Source of the DNA: Andrena cerasifolii
Taxonomy: Eukaryota > Arthropoda > Insecta > Hymenoptera > Andrenidae
Reading direction: 5' to 3'
Length of the DNA stretch: 64,000 nucleotides
Assembly (NCBI RefSeq): GCF_050908995.1
Contig: NC_135128.1
Span: forward strand, 10,693,114-10,757,113
The position numbers were made by a program, and so were the translations under genes. Of the stretch, positions 1 to 12,000 are shown one piece after another. The notes beneath the pieces are model-generated. The model was not told where the DNA came from and ran no database searches. It saw nothing but the letters and a program-made list of their open reading frames with translations. How positions within the stretch are numbered: the first letter of the stretch is position 1; every line of letters begins with the position of its first letter.

Positions 1-1
1 G

Positions 2-1641
2 GATAATGTAATGTACCTGGAGTTCCGATCCACGCTGCCGTTGCCGTACGACTTCGAGGGTACAGAGTACAAAGAACGAGACGTTGTTGGCATGTACGAG
101 AGACTCGCTAACAGGCTAGTATCTTCTGTTCTCATTTCTCCTTCTTCGATGGCTTTTCATTTTTAACGCTTCACTTCTCACCTGCCTTGAACCACATGGT
201 CGGCCACGTGAGGTTTGTCAGAGCCTATATGAAAAGCGCCTATAATCTACATCATTATTATTCTTTCGGACATCCGTTATGATCGGCGGCGGATTAACCG
301 GCAAGCAAAATAAGCGCCTGCTTAGAGCGTCAGGAGAAAGGACGCCATAGAACTATTCTGAATTTTAAAATTTAACTTCTGTTAGATACACTTCTTAATC
401 GACTTCGAAAAGTTATAGATTTGTCCCCGCATAACTACTCAGCAGATAGACCCATTTTGATGATCTTTCTGTTATTCGAACGGCTATTGCCACATTATTA
501 TTATTTTATTTACGTATGCGCATATCTCCTCAGCATATTGCGTCAATATAAAAAAAAAATTGAAAATTAAAAACGACTTTGAAAAAAAATAAAAATGCAC
601 TGAAAAGTACAAAATAGTTTTTACCCTTATTTAATCTACGACTCTCAACTTTTTTAGAGCGGCGCCAGATTTACATAGTGCAAATGATGAGGCGCCAACA
701 TATAAAAATTGAGATTCGTAGATTAAATAAGGGAAAAAATTATTAGTTTTTTTTTTTTAATGACAAGTAGCTTTGCGTGCACAGATTCAAGGAAGAGCAT
801 CCGGACTTCGTCGGGGTGAAGCTGATCTACTCGCCCCAGCGTTTCGCCGATCACAAGACAGTAGAGGAGTGTATGAAGATCATGAAGGAGCTGCAGGGAC
901 TTTACCCGAACTTCGTCGCTGGATTCGATCTGGTCGGCCAAGAAGACAAAGGAAACACTCTCAAGTATTTCGCGGACATAATGACGGACGCCGGGCCAGA
1001 TATGAATTTCTTCTTCCACGCTGGTGAAACGAATTGGTATGGCGCGTCCACGGACGAGAATCTTGTCGACGCTATCTTGTTAAACACTCGACGCATCGGC
1101 CACGGGTAAGTGTTATGTCGAATCAATGAATTGGTGCATTGTGCACCGTTCTTCGTTATTCTATCAGGTCCTCGTCAGTTTCTAAAGTAATCCGTTTCAC
1201 ATTCTTTTGTTGTGAACAACTAAAAATGCTGTCTTCCTCCAAATTTCGCGCAGGTACGCCCTGACTTACCACCCATTCCTACTGGAGATGGCGAAGCGAA
1301 TGGACATCGCCATAGAAATAAACCCGATCTCGAATCAGGTGCTAAAGCTCGTCGACGATCTACGAAACCACGCTGCCAGGAGGCTCTTCGCGGAAGGATA
1401 CCCATTAGTCGTCTCCAACGATGACCCAGGCTTTTGGGGCGCACGGGGCCTGAGCTACGACTTCTACGAAGCTTTTCTGGCCCTAATGTCCGAGCACTGC
1501 AGCCTTAAAGCTCTCAAGCAGTTGGCTATGAATTCCCTTTTGTACAGTAGCATGTCCAATCCAGAGAAAAGAAAGGCGCTTGACGTTTGGGGGGAGAAAT
1601 GGGACGTGTTCGTAAAGGACGTGGCCAGTGAGAAATATTAA
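2..1641 (+). CDS. Adgf: ADGF/CECR1-type adenosine deaminase, 3' part of gene
   Basis: Secreted adenosine deaminase growth factor (ADA2 family), which converts extracellular adenosine to inosine. The gene enters from the left edge, so the N-terminus and signal peptide are missing. Exons: 2-114 or 2-118, then 785-1105 or 771-1105, then 1254-1641 ending in TAA. Visible family motifs are GFDLVGQEDKG, the metal and substrate motif FFHAGETNWYG, RIGHG at the exon 2/3 junction, EINPISNQVLKLVDDLRNH, SNDDPGFWGARGLSYDFYE and LKQLAMNSLLYS. These match the catalytic C-terminal half of ADA2 proteins from memory of the family. Junction 1105/1254 keeps frame (GG|G). The first junction has two readings: a GT donor at 119, or a GC donor at 115 that gives LANRFKEEHPDF without extra residues. 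All visible catalytic motifs are intact. Which ADGF paralogue this is cannot be decided here. Confidence 0.93.
617..738. repeat. Short foldback element in ADGF intron
   Basis: Arms 617-666 and 691-738 are imperfect reverse complements sharing CCCTTATTTAATCTACGA and ending inward in GGCGCC. The spacer is about 24 bases. It looks like a tiny MITE. A target duplication is not clear. Confidence 0.7.
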
Positions 1642-1848
1642 AATATCGGATCGAGGTAGTGACCAACATGTTGTATCCAAATGCAATTGTATGCGTGATC
1701 CCTGGCTCAAGCCGACGCGTGTGGTTATGTATACATATACAAACATTTCTCGGTACGAGGTTACATCACAGAATTACTGTCACAGCGTGCAGGCGAGGAC
1801 GTCATGTAATGCTTGCATCTTGTACCTGATTGTCATTAAGCACCAGTT

Positions 1849-1854
1849 AATAAA
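1849..1854 (+). terminator. Candidate polyadenylation signal of the ADGF gene
   Basis: AATAAA lies 208 bases after the ADGF stop codon, in the expected orientation. The actual cleavage site cannot be seen. Confidence 0.55.
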
Positions 1855-2185
1855 TGCCGTCGATGATAAAACCGGTTCTTCGTATCATTTCTTTTCATTC
1901 GAGGCAATAATGCGTTCCGCTTCTTCCGTGCTGCACGTTTCTACCAGCCTGTGCAGATCCGTGACTCACGAATGTATGTATGTAATACGTAGTGATTTCA
2001 TTTCATTTAGAAACCTTCTTCCCTTGCCACGCGAACGTGTGATTAACTCAACGCTTGTTCTGGCAGATTGAAAGCTGAGCAGGGTGCCTCTCTATGGCCC
2101 CGAAGACTAGAATTACGTTTAATGATGCGGTGTGCGGACGCGCACGGGCATTTGCCCAGCTTTCGAGAGATGTAATTGCGTTATA

Positions 2186-2876
2186 CTGTGGCTCAAATTA
2201 ATACTCGGACACTTTTTAAAATCGCATAACTTTTTTAGAATTGGTCCAAACAACTTGAGTTTTTTTTTGAGAAGCTAAATGGATTAGGTTGCTAACTGAC
2301 GCGTTTCGTCGTTTTGAAAAAAAAAAATGTATTCGGTTGGAATAGCGAAAAGAATAGTAAGGGTCGATTTTTGAACTTTTTTTTGTGAGCTTGTAATGAA
2401 AATTAAAAGAAAAACCGTTTGTAGATTGCAGTAAGTTGTATACGTGCCTAAAATTTCATCAAAATCGGTTAATGTTTCTCCGAGCTACGAACGTTTAAAG
2501 ATCGCAGAATAAGGTCGAGAATAGCGAAAATTCCCGAAATCAGCGATTCTCGACCTTATTCTGCGATCTTTAAACGTTTGTAGCTCGGAGCAAGGTTAAC
2601 CGATTTTCATGAAATTTTAGGCACGTGTACAACTTACTGCAATCTACAAACGGGGTTTTTGAATTTTCATTACAAGCTCACAAAAAAAAAGTTCAAAAAT
2701 CGACCTTTACTATTCTTTTCGCTATTCCAACCGAATACATTTTGTTTCAAAACGACGAAACGCGTCAGTTAGCAAACTAATCCTTCTAGCTTCTCAAAAA
2801 AACTCAAGTTGTTTGGACCAATTCTAAAAAAGTTATGCGATTTTAAAAAGTGTCCGAGTATTAATTTGAGCCACTG
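2186..2876. mobile_element. 691-bp near-palindromic TA-flanked foldback element
   Basis: The two halves (about 2186-2525 and 2540-2876) are near-perfect reverse complements, so almost the whole element is terminal inverted repeat around a short centre. The ends read C(A/T)GTGGCTCAAATTAATAC, and both sides carry TA (2184-2185 and 2877-2878). TA duplication is typical of Tc1/mariner-type transposition. No transposase reading frame is present. Some arm differences are small indels in A/T runs. Confidence 0.88.
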
Positions 2877-3358
2877 TAGGTGTGATCATCGCGCGGGGAC
2901 TATCGCCCGCTACGTGTCGAAACTGTTGGCCGACCTCTCGCTTCCGAATTCTTATCCAGAGCTGATCAATGGATCGTGAATCGTGGGAGATTGATCCTCT
3001 TCTATTCGTGAATTTACCTTTTCTCTCCCGCGAGCTATTCAGCTGCCGTTCGATCGACAAAGTACACTCAGGTTAGCTCTTATCTGGAGACTTTCGCCGC
3101 TTATCGATGTGTGTGCTGCATAACTGAAGAGTGCAGAGGACAGAATGATTTATATTTTAGGGTTAGATAAAATTCGCTTTGGAGATTTTTGGGGAACGAA
3201 AATGAGCTTCTATGGAACGTACTATAATTTCATTTCAACCATTTTATGTTTAAAGAAGAGAGACTGGAGTTGGGCATTATAAATTGCACTTATTCGAATG
3301 AAATATACATTACTCGTTGATAATAGCTAATTCTTAATTCAACAGAAAGAATAATTAT

Positions 3359-3662
3359 TAGGGATGAGTTTCTCGAAGCGTCGAAACCTCGAAACCCAAG
3401 ACCCTTTCGAGTTTCAAGAATTCGAAACTTTTTTCGTGGTCCGAAACTCTCGAAACCCAATTAAAAAAATTATAAAATCAATATTGTTTCATTCTTGTTT
3501 GTAATTTTTAATAGATATTCGTGGAAAAATTTTGTTCGCTTCAGTTCTTAAGAGCAAGATACTCCACTTACAAAACAGAGTCAGCACTTCGAGTTTCGGA
3601 GCCTTACAAACTTTCAGATTCGAGTTTCGAGAATTTCGAAATTTCCTTCGAACCCGCTCCTA
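3359..3662. mobile_element. hAT-like MITE, copy 1 (8-bp target duplication)
   Basis: A 304-bp element flanked by the perfect 8-bp direct repeat ATAATTAT (3351-3358 and 3663-3670). The left end reads TAGGGATGAGTTTC and the right end, reversed, TAGGAGCGGGTTCG. The body is rich in CGAAAC/GAGTTTCG. A related copy lies in inverse orientation at 7568-7884. An 8-bp duplication and TAGGG ends are typical of hAT elements. There is no transposase. Confidence 0.85.
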
Positions 3663-3913
3663 ATAATTATCAATAACCTCCTCTGTTATATCTACTACAC
3701 TCGTACTTACATCTCACACAGAACTGCCGTACGTTGCCAAGTACTCGATCATTGCGGAGAAAAGATCTCGGAGTGGGATCAAAGTTGGCGCATTCTCGGG
3801 AGAAAGAATTATTAACCACATATTTAATTGGTAGAACACTGCGATCTAATAACCCCACGCCTTACCATTTTTCAAACAGTGAGCGCAGCGCTCAAGTGGA
3901 TTTCGGAAGCCCT

Positions 3914-3925
3914 CCGCCATCTTGG
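3914..3925. promoter_or_regulatory. YY1/Pho-type motif upstream of dishevelled
   Basis: CCGCCATCTTGG, which is CCAAGATGGCGG on the other strand and matches the well-known YY1/Pleiohomeotic site. It lies about 470 bases before the dishevelled start codon, in a plausible promoter region without a TATA box. This is motif evidence only. Confidence 0.45.
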
Positions 3926-4395
3926 ACAATGGAGCAGCAATGCCATCTGACGAGGGCAGCGGCGAATGGCCGAAAGGGTGTAAAAATCAGTCCCGAGATT
4001 GTCTTTCTATCTTCGTTCGTTTCCGATTCTCTGGAGCGTACTGTCGAAGAGTGTCGAGCCGACCGTCGCGAGTGTGTGTAATGTCGACGAGAATGTTGAC
4101 GTTTAATTCATCTAGTCGGGAGGAAGGAGTACGTGCTGAGCGTGTATCGTGAATAAAATGTGAACGGCCTCCTCGTAGCTAAGCTGTACGCGCTCGTGAT
4201 AATGCTGCGCGCGACAGGATTCACGTAAGCACACGGGCTTCATGAACGAACAATCGCAGTACGCGCGAGGGCTTTGGCTCGAACTGTGACGCGCCATATT
4301 GGTTCAAGAAGAATTGTTCATAGTTAGTGGGGCTTTGGGTGAATCAAGTTTTATTTGCAAATGTACGCGTAGGGGAACGCGAGCCATAAGCGACG

Positions 4396-7300
4396 ATGGA
4401 AGAGACTAAAATCATTTACCACATCGACGACGAGGAAACCCCGTACCTGGTGAAGCTCACCATATCACCGGAGAGGGTCACTCTCGCTGACTTCAAAAAT
4501 GTCTTGAATCGGCCGAATTACAAGTATTTCTTTAAATCGATGGACGATGATTTCGGGTGAGTGTCACGCCGATACGCATGTCCTATGGCCACAGTTCTGC
4601 CCCGTACGTCTGGCTGGATTACGATCGCCGATTCACACCGTCGGTCGGGCCTTTATCTATCATCTTCGGCAGCGAGTCAATGCCCCGCGATTTAAAACAG
4701 TATCCGCTTTCCTAATAGAGCCACATTTCCACAGTAATCCCCCTCGTAATGTATTTCTGACAGTCGATTTGTATCCACCTATCGGGGACTTTAAACGCTA
4801 ATACAATCGCCGTATCGTATTTTTATACCGGGGATGCTATACCCCTGTAGCTGGATACTACTTCGCATACTGCTATTTCGAATGCTAAGTATTATTGATG
4901 GGGAATGCCAAATTCAGCGGAAATAAAGCAGTACTTTAACCCCTTCCTGTATAATTTACTCTTTTATTCTACAGCAAGTTTATTGCTGGAGATATGACAC
5001 TGGAATTAGAGGAAAAATGTAATAGGAGTTGAATATTTCTGTTAGATCCTACCCAGGTCTATGTAGGTTTCTTTTAAATATGCTTCTTGTACTTGTATTT
5101 TCAGTCTGTGTATATCAGCTTGTATTCATCTTATGGGAACTGTAAACACTGATAGAATCAATTATATTTACATTAAAATGTACCTGGCTTATATACTCTG
5201 TATTGTTTACATTCTTTAGCAGCTCTATGAACTGCCCCAATTTAGCTCAATTAACTCCAGTGTTTACTTTCTTATTCCTAATTAATCGGTATACTAAGAC
5301 TCCTTATCTCTCCAACAGTGTGGTGAAAGAAGAAATTGTAGACGACGATGCCCACCTTCCCTGTTTCAATGGACGTGTTGTCTCTTGGGTAAGATTCTTA
5401 AATACATTATTATAAACTTTGATAAACGTTTTACTTGATTACTTTGGCAATATTATGGCAAGCATGATTCTACGTGAAACATCAATAATATGTGAAATAT
5501 ATTTGACACTATTCATTCAATGATATTCATTTTGGGAGTAATTAATAATAATTAATGACTGTTAATATAAGTTTTCTGACTACCTGTCTCCGTAAAAAGG
5601 GAAATCAATTTTAATCACAAAGCACGTACAATATAATCAATTTATTGCACTGTATCATTAGGGAAACTGAAATATAATTTAAAGGACTCAGCTTTATAAT
5701 TGTTTTAGTATCGTTTTATAATGATTGTAGAAATATAGATTGTGAGGCAGGTACTCCATCAGCGTTCTAGAAAATGTAAGTTAGGTTTGAAAGAAATACA
5801 GAGCCTGTAATAAAGAAATAAATCTGTTCGTCAATAGCTGGTGTCTGCCGAAGGCAGTAATGTCTCAGATGGTGCATCGCAATGCACAGATTCAGTAGCG
5901 CACAGCGAGGCGAAGCATGATCGCGTCGATCATGTAACACCTGGCCATACAAACCGTGGCCCGCCACCACTGTCACACGATGACACCTTAACTGAAACTG
6001 AAAGTATTATTAGTAGTCGGCAGGGGCATCATTTGCATAAAAGTTCAAGACACCATTCGGATAAATATGAGAAATATAACAAATATAATGGTACGTGTTT
6101 TTAACTCTGTTGACCTATCTCTAGCTGTTAAAAGTTGTACTATCCCTTTCACCATTCCTTCAACTTCTCTGTCGGAAATGATGATGATGAAAAGCAAGTC
6201 TCTGTTATCTAAATACTGTTCTCATTTGTTTATTGACTCAGGACTTCGTATAAACGGTCATTCAAAGCACAGATCAGGCCACGGTTATGAGACTGCTTCT
6301 ATTTTAAGTTCAGATTTAGAAACGACAACATTTTTAGAATCAGATGACGATGCGAGTAGCCGCATAACATCGACAACAGGCAGACATACCAATATGAGTA
6401 GTACAGTTGACAGAGCTACCTTAGGTAAAGCCATGGTGCGAAGCTAACCGTTTGACTGCCGAGCAGCGTGATCGCGCTTCTGTTTTATGTGGAGAAGTCC
6501 CAGATAGGGCCTCGATAGGTCCACCAATGATACGATTAACTTTTGCAGTAATTATCAAAACATGACTAAGTTTCATTGAATCAAAGGTTCTTCTTTCCCT
6601 TCGCGACGAGAGGCAGCAAAACTGCGATTGCGCTGCTTGATACTTTCGGCACTCAAACGGTTAAACTTTGTCTTTCGTCAGGAAGACAAAGACTTGGATG
6701 CAACATTTATACTTGTGTATTAGATCGGCGTAGACCACAGAGGAGACGACGTCACAGATTACCACCCATGTCTCGAACGTCATCTTTTAGCAGTATCACA
6801 GACAGTACAATGTCTTTAAATATAATAACAGTGTCCTTGAATATGGACACTGTGAATTTCCTTGGAATTAGTATCGTCGGTCAAAGTAACAAGGGTGGGG
6901 ATGGTGGAATCTATGTTGGTTCAATAATGAAAGGGTACGTGTTCCACTGCATTGATACACTCTAAAAACGGCTCTGTATGATAAACTATTAGAACAGAGT
7001 GCATGCCGAAAATACATGTATCGCGAACACCAGGCTGATGCTTTGATTGTGCAAATTTGTACAGGGGAGCTGTTGCTTTGGATGGTCGAATAGAACCTGG
7101 TGACATGATCCTTCAGGTAAATGACATTAACTTCGAGAACATGTCTAATGACGAGGCAGTTAGAGTACTACGCGAAGTGGTTCAGAAACCAGGGTATGTT
7201 TGAATTGATTGGCACTTCACATTTCCTAATCATCATGGGATGTCTAGGGAGCATAAAATTGCCTCATCACGAATATGTGTGTGTCTTTCAGACCGATCAA

Positions 7301-9066
7301 ATTAGTAGTTGCAAAGTGCTGGGATCCTAATCCAAAAGGTTATTTCACAATACCACGTACCGAACCTGTACGACCGATAGATCCAGGTGCTTGGGTAGCA
7401 CATACGGCTGCTATAAGGGGTGAAGGTTTTCCTCCACGCCCACCAAGTGCCACAACTTTAACGTCAACATCCAGCAGCCTTGCGAGCACACTGCCTGATA
7501 CAGAAAGTGAGTTTTTATATCTATCACATAGACGTATAGAAACTCACGAATTGTCCATTCTATTAACTAGGGGTGGGTTCGAAGCTAATTTTCAAACTCT
7601 CCAAACTCGAATTCCAAAAGTTTGTAACTGGCTTCGAAACTCTCGAAACTTGAAGTGCTGAGTCTGCTCTGTAAGTGGAATATCTTGCTTTAAGAACCAA
7701 AGTGAACAAAATTTTTGAAAAACAGTTCAACAAAAATTTCATATTATTTAAAAAATATTCACTGATTTTATACTTTTTCTTATCTGGCTTTCGAGAGTTT
7801 CGAATCACGAAAAAGGTATAAAATTTCAAATTCCCGGAACTCGAAAGTTTCTTGGGCTTCGACGCTTCGAGAAACCCATCCCTGGTATTAACTCTTTCGC
7901 TACGGCGGAGCTGGCCAAAACCCGCTACCGCTGTAAGGGAGAGCGAGCTGCAAGTGTGCACTGCACCGGGGTCGGAGCTTGTGCCTATTATTTAAATTGT
8001 TCAACAAGAAAATTCAATCGCGCGACTAACAATTACGGTAACAGTCCGTACGCAGCGGTAGCCTCGGTGGCTGTATGAAGGGATAGATCGAAGAGTGGCT
8101 ACCGTGGCGGTCTTTCGTAGCGAAAGGGTGAAGAAGAAATCAATATATACCCCAAAAATGTTATGCTATTGAACATTTTTATCAGGACCACTAGAAGAGC
8201 TTCACCTTACTGTGAATACCGATATGCCGACAGTAGTGCGGGCAATGGCTCGGCCAGACTCAGGGTTAGAAATTCGTGATCGTATGTGGCTTAAGATAAC
8301 AATACCAAATGCATTTATTGGAGCGGATGTGGTAGATTGGCTTCATAATCACGTGGAAGGATTTATTGATCGCCGGGATGCAAGGAAATATGCGTCCCTC
8401 ATGCTGAAAGCTGGTTTCATTAGGCATACAGTGAATAAGATAACATTCTCCGAGCAATGTTATTATATATTCGGCGACCTGTGCTCAGCCATGAGTAGCA
8501 TGAAGCTAGACTGCGACACAGTCGGACCACTACCTCCGCCAAATGCCTGGGACATGCCTTATTCAGGAACATACGCGCCCCATTCCGCAACTGGTTACAG
8601 TCCAATGCCGTTTAATTTCACTAATGAGCCAACTGTTTACGGCTATCACCGAGAAGAAAGTGTTCATAGCGGTTCAGGTGAGGGTCGTTAATTACGGCGC
8701 GATTAGCGCCGTGCAAATGGAGTGTACGTCTGAAAATGATGTGTTTTAACAGGGGGTAGTAGCGCAGGTAGCGAGCACATTTGCAAAGAACCTATCCACG
8801 ATTTGAAGTCCTGCTCTTCGGCATCCGAGTCCGAGTTGCATATCCCGTCGGTGCCAACTATGCCCAGTAAGAATTCTGGCAATGGGAATGGCTCGAATGG
8901 GAAGAGGTCTAATGGTAGTCGCAGTCGTTCCAGTGGTTCTGAACAGTCTGTGCAGACAGGGACTGGTTCAGGGAATCAGCAGAACCAACAAGACTTATCT
9001 GGTAGTAGACAGTCATTTCGCATTGCGATGGGAAATCCTTGTGAATTCTTTGTTGATGTTATGTAG
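4396..9066 (+). CDS. dsh: Dishevelled (Wnt/planar polarity signalling adaptor)
   Basis: Cytoplasmic scaffold that relays Frizzled signals to the beta-catenin and planar polarity branches. Coding exons: 4396-4556, 5319-5388, 5838-6090, 6242-6424, 6724-6934, 7065-7193, 7292-7506, 8186-8677, 8753-9066. Every junction is GT..AG and in phase, giving 675 aa. The start was chosen because the DIX domain begins at once (MEETKIIYHIDDEETPYLVK). DIX covers about residues 1-80. A basic stretch and SRTSSFSSITDSTMSLN (about 239-255) precede the PDZ domain (about 255-342, binding loop FLGISIVG). DEP lies at about 425-500, with KITIPNAFIGADVVDWL and the lysine/arginine-rich DARKYASLML. The C-terminus GNPCEFFVDVM is the conserved Dvl tail. 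Exon 5 could instead start 57 bases earlier in the same phase (acceptor before 6667). Introns hold at least three MITEs. Confidence 0.96.
6447..6661. mobile_element. TA-flanked 215-bp MITE in a dishevelled intron
   Basis: Ends read ACCGTTTGACTGCCGA and, reversed, ACCGTTTGAGTGCCGA. TA lies on both sides (6445-6446 and 6662-6663). It sits between coding exons 4 and 5 of dishevelled and has no coding capacity. Confidence 0.75.
7568..7884. mobile_element. hAT-like MITE, copy 2, in a dishevelled intron
   Basis: A 317-bp relative of the element at 3359-3662, in inverse orientation. For example, the segment with GTAAGTGGAATATCTTGCTT here is complementary to AAGAGCAAGATACTCCACTTAC there. Flanks are CTATTAAC (7560-7567) and GTATTAAC (7885-7892), an 8-bp duplication with one mismatch. 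Confidence 0.83.
7892..8128. mobile_element. Short inverted-repeat element abutting the hAT MITE
   Basis: CTCTTTCGCTACG at the left and CGTAGCGAAAGGG at the right form short inverted ends. The left end is preceded by TTAA; the right is not followed by TTAA. It directly abuts the hAT MITE, whose target duplication overlaps its left edge, which suggests nested insertion. Confidence 0.5.
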
Positions 9067-12000
9067 ATGCTGGTGTTGTAAATAGATGAGTTATAAATTT
9101 GAAGAAAGATATATAATTTGAACGTTTTGAATGAATACTTTGAAACATATTTTCTTTTTATTCCGTTTTTAACGAAACACGAGATATCCCGCGTATTCAC
9201 GTGGATAATTTATGTACGCCCGTTTATTTTACTCTATACTACTTTCATTCGTTCTCTTTTTCATAACACCAATATCAAACAAACGTATACGTTCTGGTTA
9301 GTGCATGTTGTTTGGCGTTTACATGCGACATTTCAAAGTATTTATTCGCTGCCCTATTCGATTTACTTTTCAGGTTTATGTAATTTTGTACTTGAAATTT
9401 TAACGATTTTATTTATACATGTTGTCTCAACTTTGCATTCCATCTTGTACTATGTACTTTACTATAGTGGTACCTTTAAAGTTCGTTTTTACTGAATATA
9501 CTTTATATTCGTTAAAGTATTTGCATGTAACGCGTAAATGTACATACTAATACGATTCAGAGAGGTCGCATCAAAATGTACCGTTTAAATTCAACAAAGA
9601 GTAAAGCAGGCATTTTTTATGTCGTAATAATAGCATTTAAATTTCGATTCCTCCTTCTTAGACTTTCAATAGTTCTCGTAGCAGTTGATGCTGATTCATT
9701 TTATCGCAGTTGCTTTCTTATTATTTGACCAGTAAGAATTTGAGAAAAGAACAAGCTAGTCGTAATTGTGTACCCATTTTTGAAGTAATGTTTCGGAAGC
9801 CATCATTCGTAATAGAGCTTTTATATAAGCCCGTACGTTTGAACGAATTAAAAGCAAAGTTGTACAATTACACCTTGCTGTGAGATAGATGAATCTACAA
9901 ATGTTTTGCATGTGATATGCAATTGACGTGCTAAGAGTTAGCATACAGGCAGCAATAACGAAACTTAGTACAATTATTACGAAGGAAGAACTCAGTATTT
10001 AATTCTCGATATATACGTACACTGTAATGCACGCTTCATTATAAATATTACTATGGTGTAATTGTTGATGTAAAGCACGAATCGCACAAGAAGTAGAGCA
10101 CAAGCATGGTCATGTAAATAACACAGTTTATGTCGAGGAATTTACGTAATGAACATCGCGACAAGTTGCTAAATACTGCATGTAAATTATATCTTATTTT
10201 ACAAAAAGGTACGTATTTTTATTAATATTTTTCCATTGCTTGCGTTCTAGGATTGTCTACGACAATGGGGCAGCTATTTCTTTAAAATCGAGAGGATGTT
10301 GTTTCAAAATGTTAAACGATTCACTAATGATTGCTTTACAGATGCATTTTTATTAGACGATCCTCTGCGAGAAGGGAAGAGTATATGTACAAAGGAAATA
10401 CACAATAAAAGCGTTATTGTGTATGGGGCAATTGTTGGTGAATCATTTAAGTCACATAGTCCGCGCGTAAAGGACATTTCTAATTGTATTCCTACTAATT
10501 CAAGTTATTATTTGGATGAAAGAAATTGTTTACAATTATGTTATGTGGTACTGCATCACAGGTTCGACAATATGTAAATAGAACAAATTATGCTCATATT
10601 AAATGTGCCATCTTATCAGTGTTAGAGAATACTGAGAAAAAAAAACTGCGACATATATAATTTATATACATGCTTTCCAGGTGTATGCATTTCTTATTGT
10701 TTACGTTCATTGATGTCATCTTACCTACAATACGAATAACTTCTGCATCTCACATAAGCTTATTTAATTTCAACGAACTTCGTCACATTTAATTGCGTCT
10801 TGCCGTTGCGTTTATTATATAAATTTTTATTTAGCATAACTTGTTGTATCTAACTAACGTTCTTTCTTTTTTATAAAATGCCGTTAGGAAATAACTGCAT
10901 TCGGTGCACATAATATTCATTGGCGTCATAAAGATATAAGGCTACTTCAAATATGGCGCAATGTTTGTTCCAAACATCTCGTATTATTTTTTATATAAAA
11001 AAAAAAACAAACAAAGAAGCATTCGACATTGCTTTTCGTATCGATTTTATTATTTTTTATATTGCCAGGAACGACGGTTTCCAATTACTCTCTTACTATT
11101 TATAAAGTATATAATCTAGTGGATATTATCGATATCTTTTTATATAATAACATGCAGCCATGTTTGAAAATTTAAATGTGCGCAATTTTCCAAGGCGAAA
11201 AGTAAATCTTCTGGTTCTCTTCCTTCGGTATCGTAGCACTAACAATAAATAGAAAGTTCTTGTATTACGACTGTAGAGAGTAGCATAACGATATCACGTG
11301 TAGGAAAACGATTTTTCTTCTTCAGTTCGCTAAGTACTCGACAAGTAGGTGTATGTTAAAAGTTCCATTGGGAAATTGCGCACTATCGTTTAATTATTAA
11401 TTTCAACGGACGTTTTCGTTTCGATAAAATGATCATGTAATTCGATATTTAAGAAAGTAGTTATGCAAACTGATTTATCAATACCATTATGATACGAACC
11501 ATTATATATATATACATATATATATTATTCTGTAAAATATATACATATTTTATGTTGCAGACAGGTTGTACAGTATGTCTGAGAGGCGCAACACCTGCGT
11601 TTGCTAAACGACGGGAGCTGAATTGCCGCGAATTGTACTGAAAGGGGAAATGAGAGGGGCGCAAGTCTTGTGACTCCCAGGCATACTAAAAATTTGGTTT
11701 ATTTTATTTTATATTTATTGTGCCGCTCTAAAAGGACCTGCTGCTTTCTGTCTAACGTACAAACGACTCAATTCCCTTTGCAACTTACGTTGTGCGCATG
11801 TGGATTACACCGTGTCAAAGACGTAATCGAGTCATTTTTGTGCCTTGTGCTGCGCTGACGGTTGATGCAGAGCGGCGTATGCACGAGGAAACTCACACAC
11901 AGACTAGCGATTTGGACAACAATAGCAGAGACAATATCTGTGAGTGTATTTTATTTTGCCACAATGAGCGATCCTATCAGTCGCCATTTCTCTTCAGTAT

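Larger units (their letters stand above)
1855..3913. other. Intergenic region ADGF to dishevelled
   Basis: No coding exon is recognisable. The interval holds the 691-bp palindromic element and one hAT-like MITE. The remainder is unique AT-rich sequence with a GC-richer part toward the dishevelled promoter. Confidence 0.6.

Noticed and set aside
10296..10577. 93-codon open frame after dishevelled
   Set aside because: No recognisable motif, AT-rich codon use like its surroundings, no splice partners; likely chance in a 3' UTR.
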